The notes under the pieces are model-generated. The model did no database searches and was not told where the DNA came from. It was given only the letters and a program-made list of their open reading frames with translations. A stretch of DNA of 64,000 bases. Source: Microvelia longipes (lineage: Eukaryota; Arthropoda; Insecta; Hemiptera; Veliidae). Both the position numbers and the translations under genes were made by a program. Positions 22,921-37,455 of the stretch are shown here, piece by piece; the first letter of the stretch is position 1; every line of letters begins with the position of its first letter. The stretch spans positions 39,070,771 to 39,134,770 of the forward strand of contig JACMZG010001913.1 in the NCBI GenBank assembly GCA_018340805.1. The letters run 5' to 3'.

Positions 22921-23739
22921 TAGTACTAAGTTGTAATAAGTAAGCCGTGCAGTCCTATAAAAGTGAAATTGGAAACTTAAAGAATCACAAGAGAAAACAG
23001 AAGTATAACTGTTAATAGTGTAAAAAGTAATAAAATTATAATTATTTATTTACAATTAACGGCTTACAAGCCTTTAAATTACAAAAAAAAGTTTTACATG
23101 AATTATATATAAAAAATGTTTTCTAGACACTTTCCTGTAAACACGCTATAACTACTTTTTTAACAGATAAATACTTTTTATTTATGTAATATAATTATAA
23201 ATATATATTTATTTATTACTCAGCGCTTTTTGATTGTTGGGAATGCAAATAAAGGATAGATGGTGCCCAATGCAATGATAGTAAAGATAAGTTTTCTCTA
23301 TTATTAATTTAACGCTTATAATAGCCGTAAATCATGGACTGACATTGCAATCATGCAATATAAAATATTGATAAATATTTTTACTTCTTCTTAATTTACA
23401 TCAGGTCTATAGGGAAAGTAATGAGTCAGCATAATAATCCAAACCGGGAGTGATACTTAATCATCTGTTTCAGCTGCTTTTGAGATCTGAAATACCTCGT
23501 GCAGTGGAATAGACGAAGCGTATCGACATATGCGCGATTTCTGTGCGTGTTTTGCTTCAACGTTAAGAATGCCGCTACAAAATTAGAATCCCGGGAGTTA
23601 TTTTACTTTCAAGCAACTTTATTTAAAAAAAAAAATCTGTCGCGGAGGTCCGCTATGAGGGTATTATTTGAAATGTTCGCTTTCTAGCTTATGAATCCAA
23701 TTTTTGTTATATATTTAGTAACCTAAGAAATGGCGTAAT

Positions 23740-24575
23740 TTTTCAAATTTTTCAAAGAAAATGCGCATATTTATCTCATAGATTATACACTACCACCGAG
23801 TGCTCTCCCCTTCTCCACACGAGCAATCTCACTGGCGAGTTTTTACAAATAAAATTCACTAACAATGTATGTGTCCAAGAATGCTGTGGTGTTGAGAAAA
23901 ATTAGGCTGGGTCCAATATCAGGGCCCAGGGGTCTTAAACCAGGCCTGGATTTAGGAAAGCCTCCTTTTAATTTGGTGAATTTCCTTTTGAAAAAATTCT
24001 CTAATGGGATAGGCGTCATGGCGGGATTCGAACGTCGTAGTATGAGTATAGAGTTCTTATATCACAAAAAAATATGTTTGCAAAAATTTATAAATATATA
24101 TTATTTTCCAGACACTTTCTTGTAAACACGCTATCCTTCGAACGTATTTTTTTAATCAAACACATTACAAAATTCAACATTGGAGAGGACACGAACTCTA
24201 TTATAACCAGGTTCTTGTGACGTTGGAAACGCGCTGAAACCCTTAAAGATAAACACTAATTGAGCTTAAAACATTTTCAAAAATCGGACACACAGACGCG
24301 CGACAGAAAGTATAAAGTTTTTAAAGATTATCTTCGAAACCCTAATAAGAGTGTGCACTGCCAATTTTAAAAGCTTAGTTTTATATAAACAGGATAATTA
24401 TGTGGATATTCTGATAAATACAAAAATAATAAGTTACGATTAGTGCTTGATAATGGAGTCCCTGCTTAAACCGGAACTTTAAGCAAGAAATGGATTGTTA
24501 AGTACGGAAACACTCATTCCAGAGGAAACTCGTTTCGCATGAGACCATCGCACCAGAATTATAATCGTGTGTTTA
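23740..24575. repeat. degraded F1/tRNA-like repeat cluster
   Basis: AAATGCGCATATTTATC (23,760) and TTAAGCAAGAAATGGATTG (24,480) are arm blocks of element F1. Between them, the minus strand at 24,010-24,040 carries GTTCGAATCCCGCCATGACG, which has a good Pol III B-box. No gene was seen. Confidence 0.5.
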
Positions 24576-24589
24576 TAGACTCACTAACG

Positions 24590-26160
24590 AAAAGAGTATG
24601 ATAGTATGATTTGAAGTATGGGTGTGTGTGAATATTTTGTTCTAAGATGTTTGTATGACACAATATAACTTCCGAACGCTTTTAATTCAAATCGGAACGA
24701 AACTTGCGACAAAAATCTACTTTATTAATGTTTAAAACCCCAAGGCTTATAAAATTGTATGAGAAACCCTATTGTTTATGAATTATGTATGACGTTATTA
24801 AATCACAATGATAACAAATTTCAAAATGTTATTTGATCGGGCTGAATTTTTACACAGGTATACTACTACTATGCATGGTGAACTCATATTCAAAGCTAAA
24901 TTTTAATATTAGTATTTTCCAACTATATCGATTGACATGTATAACAATATGTATCCAAATCACATTTCTTTTACTTAAACATTTGCGTATTAAATTGCGG
25001 GGGCTGCGAAGCTGCTAAAATGTCGAAAGGACTGTTGTTTTAAGAATAAACATACATCCTATATTATCAAGAAATATAAGAGAAATAAAATATATGGTGT
25101 TGTTGGGGTGAATTGGCCGAACCAAGATTCACCTCACAACCTTTAAGCTGGTTAGAAAAAATGAATAATATATCGGACTGTATTTTACTGTAAATGATGA
25201 AATGGATAACAAAGTACACTTTGTGATATTAATTTCGTTATTATTATACACCATAAGCCCTGTACATAATAAATAATTTGGCCTTAGCGTCCAATGAGAC
25301 TCCAGAAACCATATGATGAAGAAGTGTCCTCTTGTCTTCCTTCCTCTTAATATAAAATTGGATTTCTTTAAATCGTAAACCTGACATAAATTGAAGGTGG
25401 CGATGACATCCTAAATTGTTGATGGTATAATACCATGGAGGTTGATGTGATGGTGATAAATGAGTTAACACTCTCACACAACCGTAATGCTACCAAGAAA
25501 TGGCTTTGAAACACAAAATGGTGACAGAAATGGCTTTAACTAAATTAATTCTGAAAAATGCAAACTGAGCAATTGATCACCTGTGGTACCACAATTTATC
25601 TGCATCGAAATATCCACAAGTTGCTGGATCACAATTTATCAGATTGAACAGCCACAGCAACTCTAAACATAGATCTAGAAGTTGCTGAGTCTACGTTGCC
25701 TAATAAAGTGTGACCAGCAATCTGCAAAACATGGGTGCATTGCGGGAGTAGTATACTTAATTAATTCCAGGGGATCTAAATATGGAGTAAATTAAAATCT
25801 AAGCAGGAACTATGGTATATCTTTTAGCTAGACTAACTTAAATTCAAAAACATTAACAAAAATGTAAATAAATAATGTTAGAAGTCCTAACAGGTGTTGA
25901 CAGTGTTGTTTGAAGGGGTCTATTTTTACTCGTGCGTATGATGTAGAATAAAAGTAATATAAAAAATTCGCTGAATGTCTTGTCTCATCCTTGCTACTTA
26001 GTTCCTTTAGTGTAAAAAATATATTTATTTTTAATTTAGACAGAAATTATAATACAGAATATTATAAGTATATACAATTACACATTTAAAAAAATCCTAC
26101 TCTACATTACATTAAATTATTAGTGTGATTGAAAATTCTAATTGTAAAAATATTTACAAT
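24590..26160. other. intergenic stretch, nothing recognised
   Basis: AT-rich sequence between the Or cluster and the transporter's 3' end. A 77-codon minus ORF at 25,244-25,477 has no recognisable domain and no splice or start context. Confidence 0.5.
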
Positions 26161-26167
26161 TATTATT

Positions 26168-26173
26168 TTTATT
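26168..26173 (-). terminator. candidate poly(A) signal of the ABCB gene
   Basis: AATAAA on the minus strand, about 140 nt past the stop codon at 26,314. Position and A/T-rich context fit a 3' UTR end. Confidence 0.5.
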
Positions 26174-26313
26174 TATAATTAATTTACAATAAATGTACTC
26201 TTCACTTATAAAACAAAAACAGTTCTTCATTGGCACATCTGAAATTCAGTTCTTAAGTCCGTCAAGAATCTTGGGCAATATTCTATCAAGCAACAAATGA
26301 GTGCAATAGGTTT

Positions 26314-26523
26314 TCAATCTTCTTGACCCAAGTTTTGTTGACGTTTGACCATATCATAGTATATGCCCTCTAGTTTGATGAGTTGTTGATGGTTTCCTTG
26401 CTCCACCACTTGTCCGTTAGATATGACCACTATTTTATCAGCATTTTGTACCGTTGACAATCTGTGAGCTATAACTATGCAGGTTCTTCCTTCTTGTGCT
26501 CTTTCCAAAGCTTCTTGTACTAT
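26314..26523 (-). CDS. ABCB1: ABCB exon 25 (last)
   Basis: 69 codons plus TGA: the H-loop of NBD2 ([18 protein letters not shown]) and the C-terminus ending NLGQED. Acceptor TGTTACAG, phase 0. Confidence 0.96.
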   Translation of the reverse strand: MVQEALERAQEGRTCIVIAHRLSTVQNADKIVVISNGQVVEQGNHQQLIKLEGIYYDMVKRQQNLGQED

Positions 26524-29500
26524 CTGTAACATAGTTTTACGGAGGTGAAAGTACTGCGAGACATGTGATAGCCAATTGGCAAGTAGGCCACCGTTATTGC
26601 TTTTTTTACGTTTTTGGACTCCCAAAGATAAGAGGATAAGATATATACCTTTTAAGGAGCCAGAGCGGTGAGCCCATCTAGAGTCTGGTCATGCTAGAGA
26701 AGCTGATGAATTTGGTAAGACTGATCAAACGAGAGCGAACCATGTGAGACTAATGTGATCAGAGGAGCTAGTAAGACTACATGAACTAAGCACACTGTGA
26801 ACTAGTAGTCCGCGCTAGCCAGAGCGATTATCTTAGCCAGAAAGAAGCTGGTCTAGATGAATTACACTATAAACTAGTCAAATGTGCCGCCATGTACGGA
26901 GGGTATGCTTCCTAGATGATTGGGTGTGTACAAACTCTGGGGTGAATTAATTGAGTGAGATTGGAGAGATGGGAAAACGCTAACATGACCCTACAGGTTT
27001 CAGCGAAAAAAATGGATAGTAAATCTACGGATTTCGGAGGATTACCAATGTTAAGAAGTGTCGAGCTAGGTCAGTGCCTGGATGTGTTACCCCTGGAATA
27101 AAAATGGACAAATTACTTATCTATGGAAGAGTGAAACGACACTGAAGATGTACTCTATAAATTTAGTGATTTTTATAATCAGTACACGCGCATAGCAAAG
27201 TCGATAAGGAGAGTAAAATTTCCAAAGTACCCCACGCTTGATTTTTATAATCCATAACTTGGATGGGATGATTGGCCACAATTATTTATTACCTTTTCGC
27301 TCTGGTTATCAAGTGCTGACGTTGCTTCATCTAACAGCAATATTTTAGGATCTCTGATGAGAGCCCTGGCAATGGCTATTCTTTGCTTCTGACCCCCGGA
27401 CATCTGGGCACCCTTGTCTCCAACTTGAGTATCATAGCCCTGCTCAACAATTACAAAACTCAGTAAGAAACCACATAAGCCACGTTGTTGGGCCCTTTTT
27501 TGTTTATGAAGTTTATAATGTTTTACTGTTAGTCCAAGGAGCCAGACCTAAAAAATGTGACTCATTTTATACTACTTCAAAATTTTACCATTTTGCACTA
27601 CCAAATTTTTCTGAAAATATACCTTAAACTATGAAGAAAAAGCATAGTCTGCTAATTCAGATTGGAACCCTTCATATGAATGGGCCCACTCTGAATATTA
27701 GAAAATTGCACTAATTCCAGTTTTCTTGCAATAAGTGGTTCCCTGTAGTTCATGTGCAAAACAAGAAGAAACCATTTTTTAAAGCTAATAAAATTTCCAA
27801 TAAAACGATTGTTTTATTTAGTCAAAGTCGGATAACCACAACTAAAGGTATGGCATTTGTTAAATGGCCAAAAAAATACACAAAAAGCCAATAATTGTTC
27901 AAAGAAATTTGCTGACTTTGCATAAATTAACCATTTTTTGGTGTTTTTGAAAGAGCCACTATAACTGTGGTTGTAGTAATCCGATTTTGATGATTAAAAA
28001 CTTTTATAGTTTATAGGTTAGGACACTGAAGAGACTTTTATTTTCATACAATATTTCGCTTGTAATCTCCTATTGTATGGTCCTAACCTATAAACTATAG
28101 AAGTATCATGGAGACCAATAATCAAATTAATAATTAAACACTTGTTTTATAGAGCATTCTATCACCTTTGAAAATGTTCTCTTCGTGTTTTGCAAACGAC
28201 CTACTTCCTGTTCATTGCAATAATTGGTTTCCTACCACTTATTGCAAGAAAACTGGAATTTGTGCGACTTTATAATATTTTGAGCGAGCGCATTCATATG
28301 AAGGGCTCCACTCAGGATATGCAGACTATGCTTTCCTTCATAATTAAAGGTATATTTTCAGAAAAATTTGGTTTGAAGTAGTACTAAATGAGTCACATTT
28401 TCTCAAGTCCGGCTCTTGGACTAAGGGAGATCCCTAAAACCAAGGGCCAACCTATTTTTGTAACCTAGTAATAAACATAATAAAATATGTTATGAATTAT
28501 GTACAGATATAATAAAATAATAAAAGTGGGAATATAAGGTCTTGCCAGGAAAGGCAGGAACCAGGGAATGATGGAAGGGGGTGTAAAGAACAACCAGGAC
28601 CAGCAAAATAAAGGAAGAGGAAAGAATACTTCTTGGGAAGTAAAAGAATAGAGAGAGGGAATGACTAGCGACAATTTTACTATAAACTCTACATGAGGTC
28701 CTTAAGAGAAAGGCATGGCTTAAAAGGTATGGCTCTAATACAATAAAATATTAAATAGAAAGACTAACAAAATAGTCTTGAACTCCTACTTATTCCAAGT
28801 TAGATTAACTTATGTCAATTGACTTAACACACAAGTTACATTATGTAATTAAACCAACCTTAACAAAAATAAGGACAATACCTTCGGTAATGTGGTTATG
28901 AAGTCGTGTATATTTGCCATTTTAGAAGCATTGATGACCTCAGCTTCTGTTGGTTCTCTGTCTAACAAACCGTAAGCTATGTTTTTTCTAATGGAGCAGT
29001 CGAACAGCGTGGGTTCTTGAGTAACCAGACCAATATTACTTCTCAAGTATCCCAGGTGCATGTCTTGAATTTCATTATCATCTATTGTCTGTTACAATCA
29101 AAATACACATATATAATTGATGATGGAGCTCTATGAGACATTAAAAATTCAGTTTACTTCATTTTCAAACTATATTTCGAATCTACCCTCCAGACATATT
29201 CATGTTATAATACAAAAAAAAAACTAGTGATGTCTAATATGCTATGATACCAATTATATTGCTATCATGGAGACTAAGACATATTCTAATAGTACCCATT
29301 AAAGTTAAAATACGGGCCTTCGGCCCGTAGCCGCTACGCGGCCTCGGCCCACCGGGCCGCTTCGCGGCCCGGGGGCCTCCCTGTGGCCGCTTCGCGGCCA
29401 CATTGTTGTTGTTTTGTATGATGTGTTGTTTCATTATGTTCTGTTACATGGCATTTTGCCATGTACCTAGCGAATTTTCACAGCCTCTCCACACAGGCCC

Positions 29501-31569
29501 GCTTCGCGGGCCTGAGAGGCTTTCTCACAAATTTGATTTTACTAATTAAGATTTTATTAATACTTTATTATTAAAAGTATGCTATAATATTAAAGCTAAC
29601 AAGCATTATAAACAAAAATATATTCATGATTTTTGTTTTTAAATAAAAATACCGTTTCCGTTACTTAGGATCATAGATAAACAATATTAACATAGATGGC
29701 TCACTCAAAGATTTAAAAAAATATTTGATGGGATGCAGGAGGCTCAAGTAGTACAGTCTAGTGGTGACAGCGTGAAACTGTCACATATTTTTATTTCTGA
29801 CATTTTATTTATTTATTTTTATTAAACCAAACAACGAGCTGTTGAGGGTAATCAAGTCTTTCCATCTGTCCCCCCTTGGATTTGAACCTCTAATGTCAGA
29901 GTTTCAATTTTTGTTTGTTTCCTTTACTTATCCGTTTGCGCCAACCCGAGATGTTATACTCAGAGAGCAAATTTAAATGTTAAGCCTAAAAAACTAAGAA
30001 TGAATTATTGTTATTTTTTTAAGAAAACGATGGTGCTGCTTCGCGTGATGAGGCCCTTAAGTTTTATAAAACAAAAATACATCGCGAATACTACAGCATA
30101 CCATAGATCTTTGTTTACTTTTATTTTATTTTACTATACGATTGGCAACTGTTTGTTTTTAAAAAAATACTACAGCACAATCTAGTAGAGAATAGAGCAA
30201 ATATATTTTTACTACTAGCGCTACTCAAGACTCTAGTGATGAGGCCCCCAACTTAAATCATAAACACAAACTTGTCAATTGAGTGTTCCTACTACACTCG
30301 GGAGTGAACCATCTATCTTAGGATTGTCTGATTGAGCTGAAACCGGTCGCAATCGTTTTAGAATGACTTCGACCATATAAAGACTACTTCGAGGTTCTTC
30401 CGATTTACGGGCCTGCTTTGCTCGGCGTGGTTTGTGGAAGCCATTTTTGTCCTGTCTCTCTGGGACAGCAGGCTTACCAGGGTGGAGCAAGAGGTAGAGG
30501 CCCATCTTTTATATTATGTCCCCATCCTCTAACACTACTAAACCCAACAGATATCGTACAAGTCTTTGACCTGGACGTATACATATATACAAGATTATAT
30601 ATATATGTATACTGTTTGCGCCATTTGTGATGGTTTGATTGAGCTGAAATTGGTCTTAATCGATTCAGCTAGTCGTCTACCTAAACACGAAATACCTTGT
30701 TTTAAAGCCATTTCAAGTTTCAAAAATTTTTTTTTTTCATGACGTCATAACTTTGATTGATGACGTCATAATGTTTTTATAAACAATAGGCCTCGTAACC
30801 TCCTCAACATCTCGCGATTTGGGGTCAGGTCCTTTCCCGTCGAATGACCATTCCGTCGAAAGTCCTTCCGTCGAAATTCGACGGAAGGGTTTTTCGACGG
30901 AGTGGTCAGGCCTTTCCGTCGAAAAGCCCGTCCGTCGAAAAAGAAGTTGTTTTCGACGGAACGGTTTCAAATAGAAAACTTGGACCACTCCGTCGAAAAC
31001 CATTCCGTCGAAAGCCTCTTTTTGTCAACATTTCGACGATTGGTTTTTCGACGGTATGGTCAAGCCATTCCGTCGAAAAGCCCGTCCGTCGAAATTAATA
31101 TATTTTCGACGGAACGGTTTTAAAACGTAAAGTTAGGCCGTTCCGTCGAAAATATTAATTTTCGACGGAATGGCTTTCGACGATTGGGCTTTTCGACGGA
31201 GTGGCTCGTCTCTACCCACGACAGACCGTTCCGTCGAAATTAACAACGCCTGCAGAATATAGTCTTATAGAAAAGTTAGCCAGCTATACAGTATTGTATT
31301 GTTAATTGCATACCCACAGACGTAAGGCGCTACAAAGTCTTAAAGTATTTACGGTTTTACTTTCAAAATAAAGTTTAACATAAATCTTTTTAATAAGATC
31401 TGCTAACAAATGGATCTTTGCCGCCAAATGGCAATAACTAATTAATAATGTATTGATTTGACCATGTTTGGCGCCTAAAGATTAAAAAAAGTTAATGTAA
31501 TCAAAAATAGTTCACTCCTGTTTATATATTAGTGAATTACCAAGGAGAAATGATCTTGTAAGATTGAGA

Positions 31570-31611
<42 letters not shown>

Positions 31612-31642
31612 ATATATATATAATATATGTTGTGTGTGTGTA

Positions 31643-31711
<69 letters not shown>

Positions 31712-31735
31712 AATGATAATATATATATATCTATA

Positions 31736-31767
<32 letters not shown>

Positions 31768-31769
31768 TA

Positions 31770-31801
<32 letters not shown>

Positions 31802-34800
31802 TTGCTCTAAACGTGCACGAATATATGCTCCTAATTTCCCCTCACCCACCCCATGTATATGACTTAACTTATAAGTTGATTTTCAGTTTTAAAAATCTTT
31901 TATTAAAAGACGCCTTTAGATTTTTTAAGTATGCAAAACCATCAATACTCACATGTAAACCTAAAAAGTAATCCGATAATATAGGATTTTCGACGGAATG
32001 GTCTTTCGACGGAAAGGCCTTTCGACGGTATGGTCAAGCCATTCGCGAAAAGCCCGTCCGTCGAAATTAATATATTTTCGACGGAACGGTTTAAAACTAA
32101 AAGTCAGACCATTCCGTCGAAAAAATATAAATTCGACGGAATGACGGAATAGTTTTTCGACGGGGGACTTTCGACGGAATGGTCTTTCGACGGAAAGGCC
32201 TTTCGACGGAATGGTTTTATTTTAAAAAGTCAAGCCATTCGTCGAAAAATATAAATTCGACGGAAATGGCTTTTCGACGGAAATGGTTTTTTCGACGAAG
32301 GGCCTTTCGACGATAAGTTCCATTTTTTTCGACGGAATGGCCTTTCGACGGAAGGCTTTTCGACGCTTGTGTACTGACCCGCGATTGCAAAGTTTCGTTT
32401 CAATTTGAGAAACGCCTTCGAGAGTTATCGTTCGCCATACGAAAGGGTAGAAACTCTTACATACATATATATATATACATATATATATATATAATATATA
32501 TATACATTATATATAAACTTTTTTTCGGGCATATATTTTTTGTTATCAGGAAGCTAATAGGAACCGATTCCGCTCACTCCCACCCTCAACTTCCGTCATC
32601 CGAACAACCTCATAAGCGTCATTTTCATTATGAAAATTCGCTAAAAGTTTACCAATCATTAGCTTAAACAATTTAAAAACTTATATGATACTATAATAAA
32701 AGTATAATAAAAAGAAACAATACAATAATACAAATTGGTATAATCAGTTGCCAAAATTAAGAAGTGAATAAATTTTATTAGTTATTTTAATTTTTCCAAG
32801 ACGATGAACCATAATGCGCTTTATATTTCATAAAATATTATAAAACTTGATAGCCTATTATAACAGAAATCTTCAGTAATCTTCAAAAAAGAGAGGTCAA
32901 ATACTTAAATGGTTAAGGTTCAATTTTTTCTAATTACGTTTTTACGTTTTCTCATTTCTACTGTAGAAAAAGTACCATGTTTTTTTCATTTATAGAAAAA
33001 GTATTGTGTTTGCAAAAAAAATGCGAAACTGGGATTTCACTTGTATTATCAGTTTCAGGTATTTTAAGACCTCCTGAGTGGTTTTTTACAAAGTTGTCTG
33101 TCTATGTATCTGTTCGAGTGAGTGTCTGACAGACTCATTGTTCTTCTTGAACGAGAAACCTTATTGAATCCAGTGTCCTGAGGAAAAATTCCAAGGTACA
33201 CCGTACCGATTTTTATAATTGTAATCTCAATCCAAAGTTTTCTTTTGTTAATAATGAAAAGAAAAATTTATTTCGTCTGTAAACTACAGACATCAGTTAC
33301 TGCCTGCTAATTAAATAAATAATGCTGTAATATTACAAAACTGTTGGTTGAGAATGATTTTACTAAATTTACAAGTTATCCAAAAGTAAAGTTTGAACTC
33401 ACTATTGTTCCGGAGTCAGGGGAGTAGAATCTCTCAAGGAGAGAGACAGTAGTAGACTTGCCACACCCAGATGGACCAACTAGAGCTACAGTTTGACCGG
33501 GTTCTATTGTCAGGTTTAATCCTTTCAAAATGGGTGCTTCAGGTCGCATTGGGTAAGTAAACTTAACCTTCCTGAATACAATCTTACCTCTCATTTCCTG
33601 CATGAGAATTATTATTATAGAAAAAGGAAAATATATCATTTGATACCACCGAGTTTTGCAAAACATGAATACTTGGCAAAATATAAGTGTGTCTCTGCTC
33701 CGCTCATCTCTGGTAAATACTTCACATTATATTCTTCGGAATTTTAATTAAAGGTCAGAGTGATTCAGGACCTGTCGGCGCCCTGATGAGTTAAACATAA
33801 CCAAAAAGAGTGGGACATGACATTATGTCGAGCCATCAATGACTAATGTCGAATGATGGAACAGTTCCCAGATGTAGCATTGCATTTTGCTTGTCACATT
33901 TCCTAGGTATCTCCCGCACAATTATATCGTGCCAAAAAAGGAAAAGTTAATGTTTTACTCTGTTATATTTGCTAATCTAAGCAGAGTGACCTTCCAGATA
34001 TTCTGTTTTATGTTAAATGTTCCATGGGTATTTGTAAATAAAATAGTTTTAAATAGTAGCTACTATACTAATACTACTATACTACTATACTATACTAACA
34101 GATACATTCTTTTCCTTAATATAACTCCTTACGTCTAAACTAAAGTCTTATCAAAAAAGAATAACCGGAGCATAAATATATTATCTATAAAATGATTTAG
34201 TAATGGATTATATAGAAGAAAAATGAAAATGATTCAAAAGCCTTCAGTAAAAGTAAGCAGAAGAGAACTCCGAGTTATAAAACAGTGTCGCTTTCGTCTG
34301 TCTAAAAAAAATAAATTAAAACAAAAATTTGGTAAATTTCTAGTAGCTTCCGGTCACTCCCGATATTCCTTAAACAACAAAAATTTTACTTTGTAGTTTT
34401 GTAACATAAATTTGAACGATTCATGGGCAAATGAAACTCACAGGTCTGATTCCCCTTTCAGAGAAAGTATCAAATTTGTCATCTCTCAAATCCAGCATAG
34501 TGCTGACTCTTTTTATCGGGTCCATAGCTTTGGCAAACTCATTGAAAAAATGTGAAAATACTGGAATGACTGGGCAGGTGAAGCTAGCCAGGAACAGCAA
34601 CCTAGAACAAATTAAATATTTGTATTAACCGAAAACAACTTTTATTACCATCAAAGATTTTAATGAACAGTAACTTCAGGGAGATGGAACCCACAAAATA
34701 TTTTAAGTATGAGATGAAAACTAAATAAAGCATATTCTCACTGCCTCAAACTCATATTGTATGATAACAGGAAACGCATTTGGAGCGACGCAAGGATCTT

Positions 34801-37360
34801 TATTCAAGATCCTTGGAGCGACGTGACCCAGGTACTGGAAAAGTAGGTATTTTAATAACAGCAACAAAACATTTGTTTTTTTTTTATATATTAATATTAT
34901 GGTAGGAGCAGGGTGAGGATTGAATTCACTTCTCTTTGAAATTGTCTACGTACTTTTTTTTTAAAAAAAAATAATAGACTATGTTTTGCAAGAGACCTCT
35001 ATGACTTTAGATCCTTTAACAATGTTACGACAATGTTTTTATTGCTATAAAAACATTATTCATTTTGTTTGCATTATTCAATTTTTACTTTTCCCCACCT
35101 ACTGCCGTAGATATTGTGTTTACCCTAAAAACTTCGAAACAGAAGCTCTCATTATAATTATTTGTATTTTTGTTCATAAAATGATTATTAAATATGGTTA
35201 AAACCAAATTAAAACATGTATTAAGCAAATACATGTTAGGTTTTGTAACTGTACAAAACCTAAAGGATTCAATTTTAAATAGTTGAAATAAGCATTTAAA
35301 GTAGTAGAGATGGGGAATAGGTTGAACAATAGGGAGAAGTCGGAATAATAATTATGATTGAGTCTTTTAGAGGCATTAATGGGGTTTTGATAAAAAAGTT
35401 ATAAGATCACAAGTTGCGTTTCTCCATTAGCAAAATGTCAACCAAACGATTTATTTCGTTATATTTTGTCCCACTTCTCAGTGAATAATTTTTAGTTGAA
35501 TAGTTGTTTATAAAAGAGAGACTGTCTTGGACAGATGATAAAGATAAATAAGAGACTGCTATATTCAATAGTTATTTATATTTTAGTTTTAAGTATGTTG
35601 CTCTTATGACTCGTGTAGAATACAACGGTATAGAACGGTATACGTCACACCAACCTCTCGAGGTCGTTTCCCCGCTAAAAACATATATTTGCTTAAATTT
35701 TTTGTCTTTTGCTGAATTCTCTATTTTATACTTTTTTCTTCCTAACATTTTCAGTGTGTTATTTACATGACATACTTTAAGATAAAGCCATGAAAAAATG
35801 AGATAATACTCTATTCTTCTTGTGGTATGATATAGGCGTTAATCAGTATGTTAGCGGCTTGTTAGCGCTATTTATAATAGCGGTATTTAACAGAAATGAT
35901 TTAATAGGATTAAACTCGCAACCACTATTGTTACTTTTTGAAAAGCAAAAAAAAACTTACATTAATAAATTACTCGGCGGTATTTGATCTTGTTTGAGAA
36001 GCATCGACCCAAACTGACAGAGTCCAGAGTTTAAGAATATTACTAATGCGCTGGACATGGTGTAAGCTGTAGCGTAGAGTAATGCTTGTCTGAAGGCACT
36101 CCTAAAACATTAATACGTATTTTAAACTAATTACTTCAACTTAGCAGCGCTTATTATTTCTTGTAAATTTAGAGCTACAAGATGCTCTAAGTTATAAATT
36201 TTAATAATAGAGTTTTGTAATTTGAACAATTTCACTGATTGAAGAGTATTAACCACAATTAAGGATAAACAGAGATCTATAAAAAGTAGATGAAAATAAA
36301 TTATAAAAATATAGTAAATGGAAAAATATATAATGGTAAATAATAAATTGCATGCTCTAATGATGTTTTGCGCTAAAAGAGACAAAATCTGGTACCGGGT
36401 AGGACATTTCCTCACCATATCGAATGCGCAACGCTCATCCTCAATTAAACAGACTTGCTTCGCTAGCTTGTCCTAAATTTATGCTGCAACTCGGTAAATA
36501 TATTTGTTTTATTCCCAGCCGTCACCCATCTAGGTACTAACCTCGCTCGATGCTGATTAACTTTTATTTTTCAACTAAAACCACAAATATTCTTACCGTA
36601 TACTATAAGATATGGTTTGGAGTATATACTTACTTAGAGGATTTATCAATCATTATCTCATATCTGTTTATTAACAACTCCTGTAGACCTATCTGCTGTA
36701 CCGTTTTGATGTTCTGTATGCATTCAGATGCCAGCTAAACAGAATAATGACAGAGTATATTATTACATCTCAAAGCCAACAATTTAAGTCTTCTCAATTA
36801 ACTAAGTAAATAGTGGACTATGCAACACAAACGTTAAGTTTACTCTTAATAAATGCTTCTAATAGAGTGTCTACTGTAAAGTGGATTTACAGTTTTTTAT
36901 TGTCATAGAAGCAACCAAGAAGTTATAAAATAAAAAAAAAACCACATGCTTTGTGTATTGTCACAAATCACAGTATTGCCAAAATCAGTGCAGTCGAATG
37001 CACTTAAATAATATAATATATAGAAGGACCATTACGGATACAACATATATTTTTATATAAACATCAAGTTTATTAATTACTTTTCAATTGATCATTAAAT
37101 ACAAATGTAAACATTGGTTCCAAAGTAATTCTTGTCAACTAAATGTAGGTCCGCATGCATATAGTTTCATTAAATTTTTTTTTTTTTTTTAAAAAGGTCT
37201 TATACATGGTTTTTTACAAACTTTTTTGCATAAACGGACATTAAGAACACACGTATACATAAAGTTTTTGTTGTTAAAAAATACTCCAGTTGTAAAATGA
37301 CTATTTAACAACTGTCAAAAATACATATTGTCGTTTAACACAGAGATAGTAATACAAAAC

Positions 37361-37455
<95 letters not shown>

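Noticed and set aside
25244..25477. A 77-codon gene on the minus strand
   Set aside because: No recognisable domain, no splice or 3' end context, and length within chance for this DNA.
30737..31123. Arg/Ser/Phe-rich ORFs over the CCGTCGAAA array
   Set aside because: Open frames arise from the repeated motif on both strands; several overlap in different frames.
36510..36558. A 5S rRNA gene
   Set aside because: Only about 45 bp of the 3' half are present, followed by repeat-specific sequence; the same join occurs in six places.
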